64,000 nucleotides of DNA. Origin: an uncultured Oscillospiraceae bacterium (lineage in GTDB: Bacteria > Bacillota > Clostridia > Oscillospirales > Oscillospiraceae). The notes below the pieces were generated by a model. That model saw only the letters and a list, made by a program, of their open reading frames with translations, ran no database searches and had not been told where the DNA came from. The translations under genes were made by a program, and so were the position numbers. Where the stretch lies: the NCBI GenBank assembly GCA_934569225.1, contig CAKTKC010000001.1, forward strand, positions 191,627 through 255,626, written 5' to 3'. Shown here piece by piece: positions 55,242 to 64,000 of the stretch (the stretch's first letter is position 1; every line of letters starts with the position of its first letter).

Positions 55242-55964
55242 TTACAGAACTTTCGAGAGGAAATCCTGCAAACGGGGATTCTGGGGATTGCCGAAAAGCT
55301 GGGCGGGGGAGCCTTGCTCCAGGACTTTTCCGTCGTCCATGAACAGCACCCGGTTGCCGACCTCCCGGGCAAATCCCATCTCGTGGGTGACGACCACCAT
55401 GGTCATGCCGCTTTCCGCCAGCTCCTTCATGACCGCCAGGACTTCGCCCACCATTTCCGGGTCGAGGGCGGAGGTGGGCTCGTCAAAGAGCATGACCTTG
55501 GGGTTCATGGCCAGCGCCCGGACAATGGCGATCCGCTGCTTCTGGCCGCCGGAGAGCTGGTTGGGGTAGGCGTCCGCCTTCTCCTCCAGGCTGACCCGGC
55601 GCAGCAGCTGGGTGGCCTTGTCGTCCGCCTCCGCCTGGGTCATCAGACCGGTGCGCACGGGGGCGAGGGTGATGTTTTTGCGGATGGTCATGTTGGGGAA
55701 GAGGTTGAAGTGCTGGAACACCATGCCCATTTTCCGGCGAACCAGGTCGATATTGGTCTTGGGGTCGGTGATGACCTCGCCGTCAAAGGTGATGGTGCCG
55801 GAGGTGGGTTCCTCCAGCAGGTTCAGACTGCGCAGGAACGTGGACTTGCCGGAACCGGAGGGGCCGATGATGACCATTTTGTCCCCGGGGTAGATGTGTT
55901 CGGAAATGTCCTTGAGCACCAGATGGTCGCCGAAGGATTTGCTCAGATGCTTAACGTCTATCAC
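55242..55964 (-). CDS. Polar amino-acid ABC transporter ATPase (GlnQ-like)
   Basis: A 240-residue ATPase with Walker [16 protein letters not shown] near residues 34-48, the signature [15 protein letters not shown] near 137, Walker [15 protein letters not shown] near 157, and the switch histidine in [14 protein letters not shown] near 190. The family-specific FNLFPNMT motif is near 83. It belongs to the polar amino-acid uptake group and energises the permease encoded just before it, with which it overlaps by 14 bases. Confidence 0.93.
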   Translation of the reverse strand: MIDVKHLSKSFGDHLVLKDISEHIYPGDKMVIIGPSGSGKSTFLRSLNLLEEPTSGTITFDGEVITDPKTNIDLVRRKMGMVFQHFNLFPNMTIRKNITLAPVRTGLMTQAEADDKATQLLRRVSLEEKADAYPNQLSGGQKQRIAIVRALAMNPKVMLFDEPTSALDPEMVGEVLAVMKELAESGMTMVVVTHEMGFAREVGNRVLFMDDGKVLEQGSPAQLFGNPQNPRLQDFLSKVL

Positions 55965-56712
55965 TTTGACGCAGCCTCCTTTCCAGTAAACTTTGCAGCC
56001 AGCTGAATATCATGACCAGCAGCAGATAGATGCAGGCGATGCCGATGAGGGGGAACATCTGCTCGTAGGTTCGGCCGTAAATGGCCTGGGCGGCGTAGAC
56101 CATTTCCTTGCCGCCGATGACGGTGATCAGGGAGGTGTCCTTCAGCAGCATGATGAACTCGTTGCCGAGGGCGGGGAGAATGGCCTTGAAGGCCTGGGGA
56201 ATGACGATTAGACGCATGGTGTCGATGTAGCCGAGGCCAAGGCTCCGTCCGGCTTCAGACTGGCCGGGGTCAAGGGACATGAGGCCGCCCCGGATGATCT
56301 CGGAGACGTAAGCGCCGGAGTTGATGCCCAGGGTCAGGGCGCCCACCATGGTGTAGTTCCGGGAGAAGGAGAAGATCACGAAGCCCATGATCAGCAGCTG
56401 CACCATCATGGGCGTGCCGCGGATGACGGTGACGTATACCTTGCAGATGCCGTTGAACAGGCCGAGGATGGGGTTCTTGTGTCCCGTCCGCTGCTGGTCG
56501 TGGGCAGTCCGGATCACGGCTACCACAATACCGAGGATGATGCCCAGGGTCAGCGCCATGGCCGTGACCAGCAGGGTGGTGCCCACGCCGTTCAGGTATT
56601 GCTTCCAGCGGTTCCCGTCGATAAATGCCTGATAGAATTTGACGTAGAATTCCTGCCAGAAGGATGCGGTGCCGTCCCGCATCAGGGGTTTCCAAAGTTC
56701 GTAAAGTTCCAC
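55951..56712 (-). CDS. Polar amino-acid ABC transporter permease
   Basis: A 253-residue membrane protein with about five helices of the HisM/GlnP type. The EAA loop reads [36 protein letters not shown] near residues 160-195 and contacts the ATPase. An unusual N-terminal stretch of about 35 polar residues ([21 protein letters not shown]) precedes the first helix. Two hairpins separate it from the binding-protein gene, so its expression is likely lower. It probably forms a homodimer, as no second permease is present. Confidence 0.92.
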   Translation of the reverse strand: MELYELWKPLMRDGTASFWQEFYVKFYQAFIDGNRWKQYLNGVGTTLLVTAMALTLGIILGIVVAVIRTAHDQQRTGHKNPILGLFNGICKVYVTVIRGTPMMVQLLIMGFVIFSFSRNYTMVGALTLGINSGAYVSEIIRGGLMSLDPGQSEAGRSLGLGYIDTMRLIVIPQAFKAILPALGNEFIMLLKDTSLITVIGGKEMVYAAQAIYGRTYEQMFPLIGIACIYLLLVMIFSWLQSLLERRLRQSDRR

Positions 56713-56751
56713 AGCTTCACCTTCTCATTTCATATATGTTATACGCAGAAA

Positions 56752-56827
56752 ATCGGCCTTCCCGGTGCGAAGGTCGGTTTTCCAGGTACAACGGTGCCAA
56801 GGGCGGCCTGAGCCGCCCCTGGCTAAG
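56752..56827 (-). terminator. Two hairpins between binding-protein and permease genes
   Basis: On the minus strand a GC-rich stem GGGGCGGC/GCCGCCC (56801-56825 region) is followed by AAAACCGACCTTC/GAAGGCCGATTTT (56752-56783). The second ends in TTTT and may partly stop transcription, lowering permease and ATPase output. Confidence 0.6.
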
Positions 56828-56836
56828 CGGATTTCA

Positions 56837-57685
56837 TTATTCAGCGGAGATGTACTTGTCAACGATGGACTGGACGGTGCCGTCAGCGATCAGCTCGGCC
56901 AGCGCCTGGTTGATGGCGTCGAGCAGGGCGGTGTTGTCCTTGTTCACGCCGATGGCATAGTTCTCGGTGACGTACTCGGTGTCCAGAATGGTCAGACCGG
57001 CGTTGGAAGCCACAAAAGCCTCGGCGGGGGCGGAGTCGATGACCACGCAGTCAACCTGACCGTTGATCAGAGCCTGCACGGCGGAAGCGCCGTTGTCATA
57101 GGCGGTGACATGATCGTCGCCGTAATCGTCGGAGGTGTAGATGTTGCCGGTGGTGCCGCGCTGGGTGCCGATCATCTTCTCGCCCAGGTTGTCCAGGGTC
57201 ACATCGGAGCCTTCCTTGACGATGACCACCTGCACGCCGGTGGCGTAGCTGTCGGAGAAGTTCATGACCAGCTGACGATCCTCGGTGACGGTGACACCGG
57301 CCATAACGATGTCGGATTTATTCTGCTGCACGGCCAGCAGAGCGGCGTCGAAGTCCATGTCGTCCACGACCAGCTCCAGACCCAGCTTCTCGGCGATAGC
57401 GCCGGCGACCTCAACATCGATGCCCTCGAAGCTGCCGTCATCGGCGACCATCTCATAGGGAGGGAAGGCGGCGTTGGTGGACATGATCAGCTTGCCGGAC
57501 TCGATGGTCTTCAGTTCGGCAGCGGCGGTCTCGGCAACCGTGGCGGCAGCTGTGGTCTCAGCGGCGGCGGTGGCGGCGGGAGCCTCGGTGGCGGTGGTGG
57601 TCTTGGTGGTGTTGCTGCTGCCGCAGCCGGCGAACATGGACATGACCATCAGGACGGTCAGCGCAAGTGCAAATACCTTTTTCAT
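56837..57685 (-). CDS. Polar amino-acid ABC transporter substrate-binding lipoprotein
   Basis: A 282-residue SBP_bac_3 family protein. Lipobox FAGC (Cys about 21) follows the signal peptide, then an extremely Thr/Ala-rich linker (22-60). The binding lobes follow: NAAFPPYEMVADDGSFEGIDVEVAGAIAEKLGL near 75-107 and GVTVTEDRQLVMNFSDSYATGVQVV near 135-160. QRGTTGNIY near residue 180 matches the amino-acid-binding strand. It presents a polar amino acid to the permease and ATPase encoded downstream. A GGAGA site precedes the ATG. Confidence 0.93.
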   Translation of the reverse strand: MKKVFALALTVLMVMSMFAGCGSSNTTKTTTATEAPAATAAAETTAAATVAETAAAELKTIESGKLIMSTNAAFPPYEMVADDGSFEGIDVEVAGAIAEKLGLELVVDDMDFDAALLAVQQNKSDIVMAGVTVTEDRQLVMNFSDSYATGVQVVIVKEGSDVTLDNLGEKMIGTQRGTTGNIYTSDDYGDDHVTAYDNGASAVQALINGQVDCVVIDSAPAEAFVASNAGLTILDTEYVTENYAIGVNKDNTALLDAINQALAELIADGTVQSIVDKYISAE

Positions 57686-57741
57686 AATGTTACTCTCCTT
57701 TTCATTTTTGCCCCCTTAGCCGGGAGGCTTTTGATGAATGC

Positions 57742-57770
57742 ATTATAGCGCGTATTTTATTCACCGTCAA
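57742..57770 (-). promoter_or_regulatory. Promoter of the amino-acid importer operon
   Basis: Minus strand TTGACG (57770-57765), 17 bp, TATAAT (57747-57742), a strong sigma-A promoter. Confidence 0.85.
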
Positions 57771-57855
57771 TAGGATGAATATACAACAATGGAGAAAAAA
57801 TAAGGCCGTATGTAATATAAATACCACAAAAACCCGTAAGTTCAACATGTATATG

Positions 57856-57924
57856 TGAATATTCAGGGAATTCATCCTAAATTATTCCAGCAACTGAGTG
57901 CATATTATTCATCATAGATGAATA
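57856..57924. promoter_or_regulatory. ArgR-box-like palindromes before the importer operon
   Basis: TGAATATTCA (57856-57865) is a perfect palindrome, and TATTCATC-ATA-GATGAATA (57906-57924) has perfect 8-bp arms. GGATGAATATAC (57773-57784) repeats the motif beside the promoter. The wording resembles ArgR/AhrC boxes. The 321-base gap 57686-58006 contains these sites and no gene. Confidence 0.45.
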
Positions 57925-58006
57925 TACAGCCATGCAAAGCCGCTGGTTGACGGAGAGGACAGCATCTGGTATAATTTTATGGAAAACATAATTGGGAGGA
58001 CGCCCT

Positions 58007-59296
58007 ATGAAAACCACCGTGAAGGAACTGGACTACGAAAAAGTCATGGCGCTGCCCCAGTATCCCCATCTGCATCCTGTAAGACCCGGCATTTTCTGGC
58101 GCACCCTCGTCCGGGGGCTGTCCATTCTGGGATTGGCCGGAACCCACTTCCATTACACCAGCGAGGGAATGGAGAAGATCGGCAAGAACGAGCCGTGCCT
58201 GATCCTCATGAACCATTCCTGCTTTCTGGATTTGCAGATCGCAAGCACCATTCTGTACCCCCGGCCCTACAATGTTATTTGTACATCCGACGGCTTCGTA
58301 GGCATGGGCGGCCTGATGGCATGGGCGATGCGCACCATCGGCTGCGTACCCACCCGGAAATTCGTCACCGACCTGACGCTGGTGCAGGATATGGTCTACT
58401 GCCTGAAAGACCTGAAAAGCAGCGTTCTCATGTACCCGGAGGCAAGCTATTCCTTCGACGGCACCTGCACGGCGCTGCCCCGAAAAATGGGCGTGCTGCT
58501 GAAAAAGCTGGACGTGCCTGTGGTGATGATCGAGACCTTCGGCGCGTTCAGCCGCAACCCGTTGTACAATGAATTGCAGGTGCGCAAGAGTGTTCCCGTT
58601 TCGGCGAAGGTGCGTCTGCTGTACAGCCGGGAGGATTTGAAGGAGAAATCCGTCAAGGAGCTGTCCGACGGGCTGGACAAAGCCTTTTCCTTCGACCAGT
58701 TCCGCTGGCAGAGGGAAAACGGCATTCAGATCACCGACGGTTTCCGGGCGGACGGTCTGGAGCGTATTCTGTATAAATGTCCCCATTGCGGCACGGAGGG
58801 GGAGATGACGGGCAAAGGCACCGGCCTGACCTGCCGCCATTGCGGCAAGCACTGGGAACTGACCCCCATCGGCGATCTTGCGGCGTCGGAAGGGGAGACG
58901 GAGTTCGCCCACGTCCCTGACTGGTATCGCTGGGAGCGGGAGCAGGTGCGCCGGGAGCTTGAGGACGGAACATACAAGCTGGATATCGACGTGGACATCG
59001 CCATGATGGTGGATTTCAAGGCCATTTATAAGGTGGGGCAGGGGCATCTGACCCACGACCGTGAGGGCTTCACCCTCACGGGCTGCGGCGGGAAGCTCCA
59101 CTATACTCAGAAGCCCACGGCCTCCTACGGCCTGTACGCCGACTACTACTGGTACGAGATCGCGGACACCATCTGCATCGGCGACAACCGGTGCCTGTAT
59201 TACTGCTTCCCGAAGAAAGGCTATCCGGTGGCGAAGACCCGTCTGGCGGCGGAGGAGCTGTACAAGCTCTGCAAGACCCGGGTGCTGGCAAAATGA
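58007..59296 (+). CDS. PlsC-like acyltransferase with C-terminal zinc ribbon
   Basis: A 429-residue protein. The N-terminal part carries the glycerolipid acyltransferase motif HX4D (NHSCFLDL, His70 and Asp75) and a YPEASYSFDGT segment near 149-159 in place of the usual PEGTRS. PlsC enzymes transfer acyl chains to lysophosphatidate at the membrane. After about residue 250 come CPHCG (258) and CRHCG (275), a four-cysteine zinc ribbon, and about 140 residues of unassigned sequence. This is much longer than standard PlsC (about 240). The start at 58007 follows GGGAGG. It is monocistronic, with a terminator behind it. Confidence 0.85.
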   Translation: MKTTVKELDYEKVMALPQYPHLHPVRPGIFWRTLVRGLSILGLAGTHFHYTSEGMEKIGKNEPCLILMNHSCFLDLQIASTILYPRPYNVICTSDGFVGMGGLMAWAMRTIGCVPTRKFVTDLTLVQDMVYCLKDLKSSVLMYPEASYSFDGTCTALPRKMGVLLKKLDVPVVMIETFGAFSRNPLYNELQVRKSVPVSAKVRLLYSREDLKEKSVKELSDGLDKAFSFDQFRWQRENGIQITDGFRADGLERILYKCPHCGTEGEMTGKGTGLTCRHCGKHWELTPIGDLAASEGETEFAHVPDWYRWEREQVRRELEDGTYKLDIDVDIAMMVDFKAIYKVGQGHLTHDREGFTLTGCGGKLHYTQKPTASYGLYADYYWYEIADTICIGDNRCLYYCFPKKGYPVAKTRLAAEELYKLCKTRVLAK

Positions 59297-59338
59297 CGCG
59301 GGAGAATGCCGACTGACGGTGCCCCAAAATAGACATGA

Positions 59339-59382
59339 AAAATCCCCGACTTCGGTTGACCAGACCAAGTCGGGGATTTTCA
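59339..59382 (+). terminator. Terminator of the acyltransferase gene
   Basis: AAAATCCCCGACTT (59339-59352) pairs with AAGTCGGGGATTTT (59367-59380). The rest of the 359-base gap up to 59655 is AT-rich and holds the ClpB promoter and CIRCE element; I see no gene in it. Confidence 0.85.
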
Positions 59383-59566
59383 GAGAAAAAGAGAGGTAAG
59401 AAAATGAAAAAGAAAATTATCATTGAGTACATTTTCATTATATCCGGGGGCTATTAAAAAAATAAGTGCGCAAATATTAAATAAGTATTAAGCGTGTAAA
59501 ATAGCGACGCCTGCTTTTGTGCAAAGTGACAAATGTGAATTTTTTGTAGCTTGTGGGATGCAGCCC

Positions 59567-59594
59567 TTGACATTTTTTCAAATTGGGGTATAGT
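59567..59594 (+). promoter_or_regulatory. Promoter of clpB
   Basis: TTGACA (59567-59572), 16 bp, TATAGT (59589-59594), about 60 bases before the start codon. Confidence 0.85.
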
Positions 59595-59607
59595 AAAGAC
59601 AAATGAA

Positions 59608-59634
59608 TTAGCACTCTAATGACGAGAGTGCTAA
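59608..59634. promoter_or_regulatory. CIRCE element (HrcA operator)
   Basis: TTAGCACTC-N9-GAGTGCTAA, a perfect match to the CIRCE consensus, placed in the leader just after the expected transcription start of clpB. HrcA bound here represses until heat shock. Confidence 0.95.
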
Positions 59635-59655
59635 AACGAAAGGAAGGTAGAGTAG

Positions 59656-62247
<2,592 letters not shown>

Positions 62248-62259
62248 TTCCCCAAAAAC

Positions 62260-62297
62260 AAATGCCCTGTCCGCTGAAAAGCGGACAGGGCATTTTG
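62260..62297. terminator. Terminator between clpB and the NUDIX gene
   Basis: AAATGCCCTGTCCGCT/AGCGGACAGGGCATTT is a 16-bp perfect stem with loop GAAA. A and T runs on both sides let it serve both convergent genes. Confidence 0.95.
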
Positions 62298-62300
62298 CGT

Positions 62301-62786
62301 CTATTCCAATTCTGTGCGGAGGGTGAGGGTTTCCGGCAGGTGGAAAATTTCCTTTTTCAGGAACAGGGGATAGAAATATTCCTGTTCCAGCCGTTCAAAG
62401 GGCAGCCACTCAAATTCATGGGTGTGGTGCCGCTCCAACAGGGTGAACTTCTCGCCTTTGGACAGCAAATCTGTATGGGAAACGTCCATCAGGAAGTACA
62501 GGCACAGCTCGTGGTAGTGCAGCCCATCCACGTCCTCCGTGAAAAATGCCTGATTCAGCCACAGGGGGCGGAGGATTTTCGGGGTGATTTCCAGCTCCTC
62601 CCGAACCTCCCGCACCACGGCGGTTTCCGCCGTTTCCCCCATCTGCACCCTCCCACCGGGGAGGTAATAATAGGGGGAGCGCTCGTCGTGCATGGCAAGC
62701 AGTTTGCCCTCCGAAAGGATGACGGCGCAGACACGGTAATTGAACTTTTCCCTGCCGGCGACAAAGGAGATGTCCATGCCGCTCAT
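62301..62786 (-). CDS. NUDIX hydrolase
   Basis: A 161-residue NUDIX protein. The signature box is complete: GGRVQMGETAETAVVREVREELEI (residues about 45-68), with the REVREEL glutamates that bind magnesium. NUDIX enzymes hydrolyse nucleoside diphosphates linked to other groups. The aromatic-rich C-terminus (HHTHEFEWLPFERLEQEYFYPLFLKKE) is usual in small NUDIX proteins of Firmicutes. Its ATG overlaps the adenine deaminase stop by four bases, so the two are coupled. The substrate is unknown; the neighbour hints at nucleotide clean-up. Confidence 0.92.
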   Translation of the reverse strand: MSGMDISFVAGREKFNYRVCAVILSEGKLLAMHDERSPYYYLPGGRVQMGETAETAVVREVREELEITPKILRPLWLNQAFFTEDVDGLHYHELCLYFLMDVSHTDLLSKGEKFTLLERHHTHEFEWLPFERLEQEYFYPLFLKKEIFHLPETLTLRTELE

Positions 62787-64000
62787 ACGTACTGCTGAGT
62801 GTTCACATCCACAACGCCCCGGGTCGTCAGACGCAGGGTGGGGATAACGGGCAGGCTCATGAAGGACAGCGTCATGAAGGGGTCGATGTCCGTGCCCACG
62901 CCCAGGGTGTGGGCGGCTTTCTTTGCGTCTTCCAGAAGGGTGTTGACTTCCCGCAGGGGCTTGCCGCTGATGATGCCGGCAATTTCCAGAGGAAGCTCGG
63001 CCAGCACCTGACCGTTCTCCACCACCACAATGCCGCCTCGGTTCCGGGCAATGCGATTGACGGCAAAGGCCATGTCCTCGTCATTTGTGCCGACGCAGAT
63101 GATATTGTGGCTGTCATGGGCGACGGAGGTGGCAACCGCACCGGATTTCAGGCCGTAGCCCTTGAGATAGCCGATGCCGATGTGGCGGGTGTTTTTATGC
63201 CGCTCAACAACCGCCATTTTCAGAATGTCCTTCGACACGTCCACCCCGGCGGCGTAGCCCGCGTCCTCGGTGATGATCTGCCCCGGCACCATGCCGATGA
63301 CGCCCCGCAGGCGGGTGTTGGCAAAGTCCGCGGGAAAAAGCACCGGCAGGTGGAAGGTGTCGTGGGCGCGCTTGTTCAGGTGCTCCGGAATCTCGGGCAG
63401 GGGGAAGTCCTCTACGATGCCGTCGTGATAGACCCGCTTGCCCCGCTTGTACACCGTCACCACGTGGAAGTCCTTCAGATCCTCCACGATGGCAAAGTCC
63501 GCCAGATACCCGGGGGCGATGGCGCCCCGGTTATTCAGCAGGAAGTACCGGGCGGCGTGGAGACAGGCCACCTGCACGGTCATGATGGGGTCCGCGCCCA
63601 TGGCGACAGCTTCCCGGCAGATGTAATCGATGTGACCCTTTTCCAGCAGATCGCTGGGGTGCTTGTCGTCGGTGCAGAACATACAGCGGCTGAAATATTT
63701 CTGGGATTTGATGAGGGGCATCAGAGCCTCCAGATTCCGGGCGGCGGTGCCCTCCCGGATCATGATGAACTGACCCAGCTTCAGCTTCTTCATGGCGTCG
63801 TCAATGTCCGCGCACTCGTGGTCGGAGTAGACGCCGGCGGCAATGTAGGCGTTCAGGTCTGTGCCGGAAAGACCGGGGGCGTGGCCGTCGATCTTCTTGT
63901 GGTGCGCCTGAGACGCAATGATCTTGGCGACGGTGGAGGAATCGGCGGAGATAATGCCGGGGAAATTCATCATTTCCGCAAGACCCAGAACCCGGGGGTG
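62783..64000 (-). CDS. ade: Adenine deaminase, 5' end cut by the window edge
   Basis: The C-terminal 405 residues of an adenine deaminase, which converts adenine to hypoxanthine in purine salvage. The frame runs without a break to position 64000 (HPRVLGLAEMMNFPG), so the true start lies outside. Family segments: DGHAPGLSG (metal-binding His), YSDHECADIDDAMKKL, MFCTDDKHPSDL with an active-site Asp, and the C-terminal adenine_deam_C stretch VAHDSHNIICVGTNDEDM. About 160-180 N-terminal residues, with the first metal site, are missing from view. It is coupled to the NUDIX gene downstream. Confidence 0.93.
   Translation of the reverse strand, partial: HPRVLGLAEMMNFPGIISADSSTVAKIIASQAHHKKIDGHAPGLSGTDLNAYIAAGVYSDHECADIDDAMKKLKLGQFIMIREGTAARNLEALMPLIKSQKYFSRCMFCTDDKHPSDLLEKGHIDYICREAVAMGADPIMTVQVACLHAARYFLLNNRGAIAPGYLADFAIVEDLKDFHVVTVYKRGKRVYHDGIVEDFPLPEIPEHLNKRAHDTFHLPVLFPADFANTRLRGVIGMVPGQIITEDAGYAAGVDVSKDILKMAVVERHKNTRHIGIGYLKGYGLKSGAVATSVAHDSHNIICVGTNDEDMAFAVNRIARNRGGIVVVENGQVLAELPLEIAGIISGKPLREVNTLLEDAKKAAHTLGVGTDIDPFMTLSFMSLPVIPTLRLTTRGVVDVNTQQYV

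Overview
The window looks like a chromosomal segment of an anaerobic, GC-rich gut-type Firmicute. The order Oscillospirales (Oscillospiraceae or Ruminococcaceae) is my best guess; this is an inference from style, not an identification. Supporting signs are strong GGAGG ribosome sites, sigma-A promoters, a perfect CIRCE element, YesM/YesN and GHKL/LytTR two-component systems, Ala/Thr-rich lipoprotein linkers, electron-transfer flavoprotein (Etf) based hydroxyacid oxidation, tandem GH3 glucosidases, and several palindromic intergenic elements. There is no rRNA, tRNA, CRISPR array, phage or transposase gene in view.

Layout. Positions 1-3.6 kb (minus): a secreted protein of unknown role, then a mutarotase-like/MFS transporter pair. 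3.7-14 kb (plus): a sugar-uptake island with DUF624 and a membrane partner, a Gfo/Idh/MocA oxidoreductase, a ThuA-like protein, a MalEFG-type ABC importer and its YesN/YesM two-component system. 14.2-18.2 kb: a fucose/arabinose-isomerase-like protein, class II aldolase, PfkB kinase and a DUF4867 protein. 18.4-25.4 kb: two small unknown genes, a LacI regulator, an RbsABC-type importer lacking a separate ATPase-only subunit, and mannose-6-phosphate isomerase. 25.5-38.1 kb: an RpiR regulator and a long operon with an FAD hydroxyacid dehydrogenase, an Fe-S protein, EtfB, EtfA, an IolB-like isomerase, an FGGY kinase, an FAD oxidoreductase, an Ldh2-type dehydrogenase, a LarA-type nickel racemase/epimerase and malic enzyme.

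38.2-48.1 kb (minus): GtrA, a canonical GH3, a lipoprotein, a four-helix membrane protein and a circularly permuted GH3 with membrane segments at both ends. Upstream of these lies a GHKL/LytTR two-component pair, with candidate LytTR repeats in front of the glucosidase operon. 48.2-53.2 kb: a PutP symporter and divergent LysR regulator, then a NahK-like sugar kinase and GalE. 53.3-57.7 kb (minus): a GntR-controlled ABC exporter and a polar amino-acid importer. 57.9-64 kb: a PlsC-like acyltransferase with a zinc ribbon, CIRCE-controlled ClpB, a NUDIX hydrolase, and an adenine deaminase cut off by the right edge.

How the parts fit. The strongest system-level signal is a shared regulatory design: the aldolase/PfkB/DUF4867 operon and the FAD-dehydrogenase/Etf/IolB operon, 10.7 kb apart, carry near-identical promoters. 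Each has three TGTAAT-N3-ATTACA-like sites at the same spacing around TTG-N17-TAT promoters. The RpiR gene lies immediately before the second one. This suggests one regulon that splits a sugar or sugar acid with a ketose-phosphate aldolase and oxidises a 2-hydroxyacid product through an Etf-linked dehydrogenase, finished by LarA, Ldh2 and malic enzyme. The substrate is not readable from sequence alone. Other notable structures are a tandem duplication of the 5' end of the Ldh2 gene, a five-hairpin element at 10.5 kb and a 148-bp palindrome at 50.8 kb.
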